A stretch of 64,000 nucleotides of DNA from positions 170,930 through 234,929 of the forward strand of contig NZ_JBGMWH010000005.1 of assembly GCF_041514305.1 (NCBI RefSeq), written 5' to 3'. The notes beneath the pieces are model-generated. The model saw nothing but the letters and a program-made list of their open reading frames with translations, ran no database searches and was not told the origin of the DNA. Of the stretch, positions 50,932 to 58,745 are shown in pieces (position 1 is the stretch's first letter; the number at the start of each line of letters is the position of its first letter). The stretch is from Salinarimonas chemoclinalis. Lineage in GTDB: Bacteria > Pseudomonadota > Alphaproteobacteria > Rhizobiales > Beijerinckiaceae. The position numbers and the translations under genes were made by a program.

Positions 50932-52551
50932 ATGGTCACCTCCCGTCCGTCCCGCGCCACGCGGGTCCCGCGCCGTGCCGGCGCGCTCGGTGCCGTCGGC
51001 GCGCTGGCGCTGGCCCTCGGCGGCTGCGCGATCACGCCCGACCCGCTCTCGCTCGAGCAGCAGATCACGCAGGCCGCGCAGGACCGCGCGGTGATGTACG
51101 CCTCGCAGGAACCGGTCTCCGGCGCGGTGACGCTGGAGGAGGCGCTCGCCCGCGCCATCAAGTACAACCTCGACCACCGCGTCGCGCTGATGCAGCGGGC
51201 GCTGGAGGACAGGGCGCTCGACGTCGCCACCGTCGATCTCCTGCCGGAGGTCGTGGGCCGTGCCGGCTACCGCACCCGCGACAACGTGCAGGCCTCCTCC
51301 TCCCGCTCGATCGTCTCCGGACGCCAGTCGCTGGAGCCCTCGACGAGCACCGAGGAGGTGCTGCGCACGGCCGATCTCCAGGCGTCGCTCAGCACGCTCG
51401 ACTTCGGCCTGAGCTACTTCGGCGCCAAGGCGCAGGCGAACCGCCTGCTCGCCGCGGAGCAGCAGCGCCGGCGCATCGTCATCGACATCGCCGACCAGGT
51501 CCGCGCCGCCTATTGGGAGGCCGTGACCGCCGAGCAGCTCCAGCCGCGGGTGGCGCGGGCGCTCGCCGAGGCGCGCCAGGCGCTCTCCTTCGCGAGGCAG
51601 GCGGAGGACGAGCGACTGCTCCCGCCGCTCGAGACGCTGCAGTTCCAGCGCGCGCTGCTCGAGATCGTCCAGCAGCTCGAGGTGGTCGAGAGCGAGCTCG
51701 CCATAGCCAAGGCCCAGCTCGCCGGCCTGATGAACCTGCCGCCCGGCATCCGCTTCACGCTGGCCGCGCCGCGCCGCGCGCTGCCCGCGCGCCTGCCCTA
51801 CCGGCTCGACGACCTCGAGGCGGTGGCGATGGTCCGGCGCCCGGAGATCCAGGAGGAGCTCTACGTCGCGCGCAACGTCGTGCTGGAGACGCGCTCGGAG
51901 ATCCTGCGCCTGCTCCCTGGCCTGTCGCTGTTCGGCGGCGTGAACTCCGATTCGAACGACTTCCTCGTCAACAATTCCTGGGCCGACGCGGGCGTCTCGG
52001 TCACCTGGAACCTGCTGCGCCTCGTCGCGGTGCCGTCGATCCTCGCCGCGGGCGAGGCGCGCGAGGAGCTCGCCGAGACCCGCCGTCTGGCGCTGCGGAT
52101 GGCGGTGCTGACGCAGGTCAACCTCGCCTACCGCCGCTACCAGCGCGCGCAGCGCCTCTATCAGCGCTCGGCTTCGATCGAGCAGGTGGAGCAGCGCATC
52201 GCCCAGGCGACGCGCAGCGCCGAGGAGCAGGACGCCTCCAACCTGCTCGAGCGGGTGCGCGCCCAGGCCGCGTCCGTGCTCGCGACCCGCGCCCGCAACC
52301 GTGCCTTCGCGGAGGTTCAGAACGCGCTCGGATCGGTGTATGCTGCCGCCGGCTTCGACCCGCTCCCCACGACCGTGGAGGACGGCGACCTGCGCACCCT
52401 CGCCGAGGCCATCGCCGCGATGGCGGCGCGCATCGACGCCGGGCGGATCGAGCTGCCCACCGTGCCCCCGGCGCAGACCGTGCCGGTGGCGGCGAACGCG
52501 CCGGCCGCGGTCTACGCGGCCATACCCCCGGCGCGCCCCGCGGCTGAGTGA
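50932..52551 (+). CDS. TolC-family outer-membrane efflux lipoprotein
   Basis: Encodes 539 residues. A lipoprotein signal peptide ends in ALGGCAI. The body shows the two helical repeats of TolC/NodT-type channels: VTLEEALARAIKYNLDHRVA early and QVNLAYRRYQRAQRLYQRSA later, with long coiled segments between. It would form the outer-membrane conduit of an export machine. It starts 97 bases after the giant gene and 26 bases before the adaptor gene; the Ala/Pro-rich tail after residue 495 is an addition. Confidence 0.88.
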   Translation: MVTSRPSRATRVPRRAGALGAVGALALALGGCAITPDPLSLEQQITQAAQDRAVMYASQEPVSGAVTLEEALARAIKYNLDHRVALMQRALEDRALDVATVDLLPEVVGRAGYRTRDNVQASSSRSIVSGRQSLEPSTSTEEVLRTADLQASLSTLDFGLSYFGAKAQANRLLAAEQQRRRIVIDIADQVRAAYWEAVTAEQLQPRVARALAEARQALSFARQAEDERLLPPLETLQFQRALLEIVQQLEVVESELAIAKAQLAGLMNLPPGIRFTLAAPRRALPARLPYRLDDLEAVAMVRRPEIQEELYVARNVVLETRSEILRLLPGLSLFGGVNSDSNDFLVNNSWADAGVSVTWNLLRLVAVPSILAAGEAREELAETRRLALRMAVLTQVNLAYRRYQRAQRLYQRSASIEQVEQRIAQATRSAEEQDASNLLERVRAQAASVLATRARNRAFAEVQNALGSVYAAAGFDPLPTTVEDGDLRTLAEAIAAMAARIDAGRIELPTVPPAQTVPVAANAPAAVYAAIPPARPAAE

Positions 52552-52577
52552 GAGGGGGAGGGATCGAGGAGGTTCGC

Positions 52578-53423
52578 ATGCGCGTCATCCGCCGTCCGTC
52601 CGCGTCGTGCGCGCTCGCGGCGGCGCTCGGCCTCCTCGTCGCCGGCTCCGTCGCCGTCCCGCCCGCCGCCGCACAGGACCTCTATTCCCCGCCGCCGCTC
52701 GTCGCGCCGGGCGCGGCGGCGGGCGAGGCTTCGGGCGGCTGGGGCGGGGGCGACGTCGAGACGGAGATCCGCGCGCAGATCTCGCCGCGCCGCCACACCG
52801 TCCTCTCCACCGAGATCCCCGGCAAGATCGTCACCCTGGGCCTGCGCGAGGGGGAGCGGTTCGCGCAGGGCGACCTCCTCGCCGCCATCGACTGCGCCGC
52901 CCACGAGGCCCGGCGCGATCGGGCCGCGGCGCAGGAGGAGGCGTCGCGCCGACGGCTCGAGACCGCCGGGCGGCTCGATCGCCTGTCCTCGATCAGCCGC
53001 CTCGAGGTCGACGAGGCCCGATCCGCCCTCGTCGCGGCGCAGGCGGAGACCGCGCTGGCGCAGGTCTTCGTCGACCGCTGCGAGATCCGCGCGCCCTTCG
53101 ACGGCAGGGTCGTGGAGCGGCGCGCCCAGGAGCATCAATACGTCGGCGAGGGCGCCGAGCTGCTCGCCATCCTCGACGACGGGGCGCTGGAAGCGGAGAT
53201 GCTCGTGCCCTCGCGCTGGCTGCGCTGGCTCGCGCCGGGGCAGCGCTTCTCGCTCGCCGTCGACGAACTCGGCATCACCATCGAGGCCGAGATCGCCCGC
53301 ATCGGCGCGCGGGTCGATCCGGTGAGCCAGTCGGTCAAGGTGTTCGGCCGCATCCCCCAGGGCACGCCCGGCCTCGTCGCCGGCATGAGCGGCGTCGCCC
53401 GCCTCGCGCCGCCCGACGGATGA
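52578..53423 (+). CDS. periplasmic adaptor (HlyD/RND-type) with signal peptide
   Basis: Encodes 281 residues, cleaved after AAAQ (about residue 35). The lipoyl-like half-motifs are ISPRRHTVLSTEIPGKIVTL and DRCEIRAPFDGRVVERRAQE, flanking a short coiled-coil hairpin (about 110-160), followed by a beta-barrel domain. It bridges inner-membrane parts to the TolC-like protein. GAGGAGG 6-12 bases before ATG 52578. Its stop overlaps the next start (ATGA). Confidence 0.88.
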   Translation: MRVIRRPSASCALAAALGLLVAGSVAVPPAAAQDLYSPPPLVAPGAAAGEASGGWGGGDVETEIRAQISPRRHTVLSTEIPGKIVTLGLREGERFAQGDLLAAIDCAAHEARRDRAAAQEEASRRRLETAGRLDRLSSISRLEVDEARSALVAAQAETALAQVFVDRCEIRAPFDGRVVERRAQEHQYVGEGAELLAILDDGALEAEMLVPSRWLRWLAPGQRFSLAVDELGITIEAEIARIGARVDPVSQSVKVFGRIPQGTPGLVAGMSGVARLAPPDG

Positions 53424-54778
53424 ACCCGCCGCCCGATCGCCGCCTCGTGGCGCTCTCGGCGCTGCTCGAGGTCGAGAAGCGCGCCCGCGCCGCCACGAGC
53501 GCGGAGGCGCTCGGCTTCGTCCTCGTCAACGATACGCACCTCGTCGTGCCCTACCGGCAGGCGGCTCTGCTGCGCGCCGACACCGGCCGGATCGAGGCGC
53601 TGTCCGGCCTCGCCACGCCCGACCCCGACGCGCCCTTCACCCGCCGCCTCGCCGCGCTGATGAAGCGGGTCGCCGCCCGCACGGGCGCCACCGCGGGGCC
53701 GCGCGCCCTCGACCTGCCCCTTCTCCCGGAAGAGGCCGGGGAGAAGCCGGATGCGGAGACGAAGACCTTCCTTTCGACGCATCTCCCCGCGCGGCTCGCC
53801 CTCGTGCCGCTCGCGCGCGGCGGCGAGGTCCGCGCGCTCCTGCTGCTCGCCCGCGAGGAGCCCTTCGGCCCCGCCGAGATCCAGGTGCTCGGCCACCTCG
53901 CCGATGCGTACGCCCACGCCTGGACGGCGCTGGTCGGCCCACGCGGGCGGCGCGGGCGGGCGCGCCGGCGTGGCCTCGTCGCCGCGCTCGCCGCCCTCGC
54001 CGCGCTCGCCGTCCTGGCTCTGCCGGTGCGCCAGTCCGTCCTGGCGCCGGCGGAGGTCGTGGCGGAGGACGCCGCCCTCGTCACCGCCCCCGTCGACGGC
54101 GTGGTCGAGACCGTCCACGTCGAGCCGAACGCGGCCGTCGCCGCGGGCGACCTCCTCGTCACGCTCGACGGGCGCGAGCTCGCCGCGCGGCTCGAGATCG
54201 CCCGCCAGGCGCTCGCCGTCGCCGAGGCGGAGCTGCGGCAGGCGCGCCAGCAGGCCGTGTTCGACGATCGCTCGCGGGCGCGCATCGCCATCCTCGAGGG
54301 GCGCCGCGAGCAGAACGCCGCCGAGGTCGCCTTCGTCGAGGAGACGCTCGGGCGCATCCGCATCGCGGCGCCGCGCGGCGGCCTCGCGGTCTTCGACGAC
54401 GCGTCGGACTGGGAGGGCCGGCCCGTGGCGCTCGGCGAGCGCATCATGCAGGTTGCGGACCCCGGCCTGCGAGCCCTCGAGATCCACCTCGCGGTGGGGG
54501 ACGCGATCGTGCTCGAGCCGGGCGCCGAGGTGCGTTTCTTCCTCAACATCGACCCCGCGGATCCGGTCGCGGCGACGCTCCTGCGCGCCGGCTACCGGGC
54601 GACGCCCACGCCCGACGGCGTGATGGCCTACCGCCTGCGCGCCGGCTTCGACGCCGACGACCCGCGCCTGCGGATCGGCCTGCGCGGAACGGCCAAGCTC
54701 TACGGCGAGCGCACGACCCTCGCCCTCTACCTGCTGCGCCGGCCGATCGCCGCCGCGCGGCTGTGGCTCGGGCTGTGA
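53420..54778 (+). CDS. GAF-like cytoplasmic domain fused to HlyD adaptor
   Basis: Encodes 452 residues. An N-terminal GAF-like domain (about 8-170; LVNDTHLVVPYRQAALLRA, ALLLLAREEPFGPAEIQVLG) is followed by a basic linker (GRRGRARRRG) and one transmembrane helix (about 185-203), then a periplasmic HlyD part with APVDGVVETVHVEPNAAV and a short coiled coil. The domain order places a putative sensor in the cytoplasm and the adaptor outside, so it could regulate export by a ligand. Starts in the stop of the previous gene and ends in the start of the next. Confidence 0.82.
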   Translation: MNPPPDRRLVALSALLEVEKRARAATSAEALGFVLVNDTHLVVPYRQAALLRADTGRIEALSGLATPDPDAPFTRRLAALMKRVAARTGATAGPRALDLPLLPEEAGEKPDAETKTFLSTHLPARLALVPLARGGEVRALLLLAREEPFGPAEIQVLGHLADAYAHAWTALVGPRGRRGRARRRGLVAALAALAALAVLALPVRQSVLAPAEVVAEDAALVTAPVDGVVETVHVEPNAAVAAGDLLVTLDGRELAARLEIARQALAVAEAELRQARQQAVFDDRSRARIAILEGRREQNAAEVAFVEETLGRIRIAAPRGGLAVFDDASDWEGRPVALGERIMQVADPGLRALEIHLAVGDAIVLEPGAEVRFFLNIDPADPVAATLLRAGYRATPTPDGVMAYRLRAGFDADDPRLRIGLRGTAKLYGERTTLALYLLRRPIAAARLWLGL

Positions 54779-56937
54779 GCGCGACCCTCGCCCTCGGCGG
54801 CGCGCCGCGCGCGGCGGCCTCCCCCCGGACGCCGTCGGCCGCGCTCCCGCCGCTGCGCGAGGAGATCGTGCTCCACGAGGGACCGCCCGGCCGCGACGGC
54901 GCGCCCACCTGGACGCTCGAGGACCCCGCCCGCGCCCGCTACTTCCGCATCGGCTGGGCCGAGGTCGAGATGCTGGCGCGCTGGGACGCGGGCGATCCGG
55001 CGGCGATCGCGGCGTCCGTCTCCCAGGCGACGACGCTCGCACTGGAAGCGGCAGACGTCGAGGCCTTCGCGCGCTTCCTCGTCATGGCGAACCTCGTCCA
55101 GGTACGCGGGCCCGACGCCAACGCGCGGCTCGTCGAGCAGAAGCGCGCCGGCCGCATGGGGCCGCTGACGGCGGCCTTGAAGAACTACCTCTTCATCCGC
55201 ATCCCGCTGGTGCGCCCGGACGCGTTCCTCGGCGCCACGCTGCCGCTCGCGCGACCGTTCTTCGGCGCGGTGTTTCGCCGGCTCACCATCGCCGCGGGCG
55301 TGCTCGGCGTGGTGCTGGCCCTGCGGCAGTGGGACGCCTTCCTCACCACCTTCCTCTACCTGTTCTCCTGGCAGGGTGCGCTGGCGGTGGGCCTCGCGCT
55401 CGTGGCGGCCAAGCTGCTGCACGAGCTCGGGCACGCCTACGCCGCCAAGCGCGAGGGGCTGCCGGTACCGACCATGGGCGTCGCGCTCATGGTGCTCTAC
55501 CCCGTCCTCTACACCGACACGACGGCGGGCTGGCGGCTGACGGACCGGCGCGCGCGCCTGCGCATCGGCTATGCCGGCATGGCGATCGAGCTCGCGCTCG
55601 CCTCGTGGATGACGCTCGCCTGGAGCTTCCTGCCGGACGGGCCGGTGCGCTCCGCCGCCTTCGTGCTCGCCACCACGACCTGGATCATGACGCTGGCGGT
55701 GAACCTCAACCCGTTCATGCGCTTCGACGGGTACTTCCTCCTGTCGGACCTGATCGATGCGCCGAACCTCCAGGACCGCGCCTTCCGCCACGCCCGCTGG
55801 CGCCTGCGCGAGGCGCTGTTCGGTTTCCGCGAGCCGCCGCCGGAGCCGCTCTCGCGCCGGCGCGGGCGGCTCTTCGTCGCCTATGCGGTCGGCACCTGGC
55901 TCTACCGCTTCTTCCTGTTCCTCGGCATCGCGCTGCTCGTCTACCACCTCTTCTTCAAGCTGCTCGGCATCCTTCTGATGGTGGTCGAGCTCGCCTGGTT
56001 CGTCGGCCGCCCGATCGCGCTCGAGATCGGGGAATGGGCGAAGCGCCGCGAGGCCTACCGGCTCAACCGCCACACGGCGGCGACGGGTCTCGTCGCCGCG
56101 GCGCTCGTGGTTCTGGCGATCGTGCCGTGGTCGAGCGCGGTGCACGCGCCGGCGCTGTTCGAGGCCGAGGAGCGCGCGCAGGTCCACGTGCCCGTCGGCG
56201 CGCGGCTCGAGGCCGCCGCCGCGGCGCACGGCACGCGGGTCGCCGCCGGCGATCCGCTCTTCGCCTTCGTCTCGCCGGACATGGACTACCGCCTCGCCGA
56301 GGTCGAGCGCCGCATCGCGGTGCTGCGCTGGCGCGCCTCGGTCGAGATCGGGGCGGGGGTCGAGGGCGCGAGCCGGGAGGTGATCTTCTCCGAGCTCGAG
56401 GGGGCGGTCGCCGAGCGCGCGGCGCTGCGGCGCGTCGCCGAGCGGCTCGCGGTGACGGCGCCGATCGCCGGGCGCGTCGTCGCGCTCGCCGAGGAGGCGC
56501 GGCCGGGCACCTGGATGCCGGAGGGCGCCTGGCTCGCCACCATCGCCGCGCCCGGCGCCGGCGAGGTCGCGGCCTTCGTCCGCGAGGCCGATCTCGCGCG
56601 CATCGCACCGGGCGCGCAGGCGTCGTTCCACGCCGACGCGCCGGGCCGCGCCCCGGTGCCGCTCGTCGTCGCGCGCATCTCCGAGACGGCGACGCGCCGC
56701 CTCGACGCCGCGCCCGAGCTCGCCTCCGACCACGGCGGCGGCATCGCCGCGAACCTGCGCGACGGCGCGCTCGTGCCCCACGAGGCGGTCTACCGCGTCG
56801 TGCTGCGCCCGTCCGAGGGCGGCGCGCCGGAGATGGCGCTGCGCGGCACGGTGCGTCTCGACGGCGAGGCGGAGAGCTTCGTCATCCGCGCCTGGAGGGC
56901 GGCCGTGGCGGTGCTGGTGCGCGAGAGCGGGTTCTGA
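54775..56937 (+). CDS. PqqD-like / M50 site-2 protease / HlyD fusion
   Basis: Encodes 720 residues from GTG 54775 (overlap GTGA). A PqqD-like N-terminal region (about 45-110; WTLEDPARARYFRIGWAEVE) precedes a multi-helix membrane domain with the site-2 protease motif LLHELGHAYAAKR (His216, Glu217, His220) and LNPFMRFDGYFLL (Asp318). A periplasmic adaptor-like domain (about 460-700) contains VHVPVGARLEAAAAAHGTRV and VTAPIAGRVVAL. The catalytic metal residues are all present. PqqD-like domains bind peptides, so the protein may recognise and cleave a substrate and hand it to the adaptor/TolC path. Last gene of the locus. Confidence 0.88.
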   Translation: MSATLALGGAPRAAASPRTPSAALPPLREEIVLHEGPPGRDGAPTWTLEDPARARYFRIGWAEVEMLARWDAGDPAAIAASVSQATTLALEAADVEAFARFLVMANLVQVRGPDANARLVEQKRAGRMGPLTAALKNYLFIRIPLVRPDAFLGATLPLARPFFGAVFRRLTIAAGVLGVVLALRQWDAFLTTFLYLFSWQGALAVGLALVAAKLLHELGHAYAAKREGLPVPTMGVALMVLYPVLYTDTTAGWRLTDRRARLRIGYAGMAIELALASWMTLAWSFLPDGPVRSAAFVLATTTWIMTLAVNLNPFMRFDGYFLLSDLIDAPNLQDRAFRHARWRLREALFGFREPPPEPLSRRRGRLFVAYAVGTWLYRFFLFLGIALLVYHLFFKLLGILLMVVELAWFVGRPIALEIGEWAKRREAYRLNRHTAATGLVAAALVVLAIVPWSSAVHAPALFEAEERAQVHVPVGARLEAAAAAHGTRVAAGDPLFAFVSPDMDYRLAEVERRIAVLRWRASVEIGAGVEGASREVIFSELEGAVAERAALRRVAERLAVTAPIAGRVVALAEEARPGTWMPEGAWLATIAAPGAGEVAAFVREADLARIAPGAQASFHADAPGRAPVPLVVARISETATRRLDAAPELASDHGGGIAANLRDGALVPHEAVYRVVLRPSEGGAPEMALRGTVRLDGEAESFVIRAWRAAVAVLVRESGF

Positions 56938-56950
56938 GGTCCCGCTCCGC

Positions 56951-57910
56951 TCACCCCAGCGCGTCGAGCGCCGCGAGATCGACGTTCGCGCCGCACAGGA
57001 GCACGCCCACCCGCTCCCCCCGCGTCGCGCGGTAGGCGCCCGACGTCAGCGCCGCCAGCGCCGCGGCGCCGCCGGGCTCGGTGGCGATGCGGAAGTCACG
57101 CCAGAGCATGCGCTGGGCGTCGACGATCGCGCCGTCGTCGACGAGCGCCACGTGGTCCACGGTCGCGAGCGCGATCTCGGTGACGATGCGCCCGGCGGCG
57201 CGGGCGCCGAGCGAATCGGCGGCCACGGAGTTCACCTCGACGTCGACGGGCTCGCCCGCCGCGAGGGCCGCGAACAGCGCGCACGAGCCCGTCGGCTCGA
57301 CGCCCACCACCTTCACCCGCCCGCCGAACCAGGCGCCGATGCCGGAAATCAGCCCGCCGCCGCCCACCGCCACGAGCACGGTGTCGAGCCCTCCGGCGGC
57401 GTCCTCCTCCCATTCGAGCGCCACCGTGCCCTGGCCGGCGATGGTCGCCTGCGCGTCGTAGGCGTGGACCGAGAGCGCGCCGGTGGCGGCGATGTGCATG
57501 CCGCAGGCGAACAGGGCGTCGGCGTAGCGCGGCCCGCCGATGCGCACGTCCGCCCCCATGCGGCGGATGACGTCGACCTTGGCGTGCGGCGAGATCTCCG
57601 GCACGAAGATCGTCGCCGGGTGGCCCAGCTCCCGAGCGGCGTAGGCGACGGCGGCGCCGTGGTTACCCCCGGACGCGGCGGCGACGCCCGCTTCCGGGAC
57701 GGTCTCGGAGAGGAGATGGTTGAAGGCGCCCCGCGCCTTGAACGAGCCGGCGTGCTGCAGGAACTCGAGCTTGAGGGAGACGAGCCCCTCGTGCCCGAAG
57801 GCGTTCTCGAGCCGCCAGGACGGCGTGCGGCGCACGTGCGGCGCGATGCGCCGGTGCGCGTCCTGGATGTCCCGGGGCGTGACGGGAAGCGGGCTCGCGG
57901 GGGCGGTCAT
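56951..57910 (-). CDS. threonine/serine dehydratase-like PLP enzyme
   Basis: Encodes 319 residues of fold-type II. The PLP lysine is in HAGSFKARGAFNHL, the phosphate loop is VAVGGGGLISG and AASGGNHGAAVAYAAREL is the typical substrate loop. Resembles IlvA-type and serine/threonine dehydratases without the regulatory domain (catabolic TdcB-like). Converts Thr or Ser, or a related hydroxy-amino acid, to the oxoacid plus ammonia. Convergent with the secretion locus (13 bases apart). The exact substrate is not settled; racemase-type relatives share this fold. Confidence 0.88.
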   Translation of the reverse strand: MTAPASPLPVTPRDIQDAHRRIAPHVRRTPSWRLENAFGHEGLVSLKLEFLQHAGSFKARGAFNHLLSETVPEAGVAAASGGNHGAAVAYAARELGHPATIFVPEISPHAKVDVIRRMGADVRIGGPRYADALFACGMHIAATGALSVHAYDAQATIAGQGTVALEWEEDAAGGLDTVLVAVGGGGLISGIGAWFGGRVKVVGVEPTGSCALFAALAAGEPVDVEVNSVAADSLGARAAGRIVTEIALATVDHVALVDDGAIVDAQRMLWRDFRIATEPGGAAALAALTSGAYRATRGERVGVLLCGANVDLAALDALG

Positions 57911-58010
57911 CGGTGTCTCCCTTGTCTGCCCCCTTCCTAGTCCGCCCCGGCGGGCCGCGCCAGGACGGGTCCGCCCGACCGAGTGTCGCGAAAGCGCGAG
58001 CCCCGCGCCC

Positions 58011-58745
58011 TCACGCCCAGATCGCCACGGCGAGCCCGTGCGCGTCGCGCTCCGGCGGGTCGGGGAAGGGCCGCGCCGTCCCCTCGGCGAGGTGCCGCGC
58101 GACGACGAGGCAGGCGAGCGCGTCGATCAGGTCGTCGGGTCCCGCGCCGCGGGGGCGCTCGGCCGCGATCAGCGCGGGCGCCACCCCGGCCGCGAGAAGG
58201 AGCGCACGCCGTGCGTCGAGCCCCGGCTGATGCGGTCGGCCACGCACCTTCTTGGGCGTGGCGAGCGCCCACTCCCCGTTCATGCGCCAGAAGGCCACCT
58301 CGGGGTGGCACTCGAAGACGCGCCCGGCGTCCGCCGGCCGGGCGCGCAGCAGCGCGTCGATCTCGCGGACCTTGGGGAACAGCATGAAGCCCTGCTTGGA
58401 GACCTTGCGCGGCGGCGTCGAGGTCGCGAGCGCCGCGGCGCAGGCCTGCGCGTAGCCGTCCGCGTAGACGGCCGCGCGCGCTGGCATCGAGAAGACGCTC
58501 GACTGGCGCGCGCCGAGCAGCGGGCGCACCGCCTGTTCCGCCGCCCGGCCCGGACCGACGATGCGCTCCGGCAGGCCGATCGGCATGTCGATGGCGACGA
58601 TCCGCGGCGCCTCGGGCGCGTCGAGAATGGCGGCGAGATCCGGCACGCCGCGCAGGCGGGGCGGCACCGCGCCGTCGAGCCGCGCGAGGGCGACGACCCA
58701 GCCGCCGGGGCAGCCGTCGGCACCGGCGATCCAGGGGGACGTCAC
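58011..58745 (-). CDS. DUF429 domain protein
   Basis: Encodes 244 residues from a GTG start that overlaps the tex stop (GTGA). DUF429 pattern: GADGCPGGWVVALARLDG at the N-terminus, AIDMPIGLPERIV in the middle and ECHPEVAFWRMNGEWAL later, an RNase H-like fold with conserved Asp residues (GADG, AIDMPIG, GPDDLIDALACL). Activity is not known; it may be a nuclease. Translationally coupled to tex. Confidence 0.88.
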   Translation of the reverse strand: MTSPWIAGADGCPGGWVVALARLDGAVPPRLRGVPDLAAILDAPEAPRIVAIDMPIGLPERIVGPGRAAEQAVRPLLGARQSSVFSMPARAAVYADGYAQACAAALATSTPPRKVSKQGFMLFPKVREIDALLRARPADAGRVFECHPEVAFWRMNGEWALATPKKVRGRPHQPGLDARRALLLAAGVAPALIAAERPRGAGPDDLIDALACLVVARHLAEGTARPFPDPPERDAHGLAVAIWA

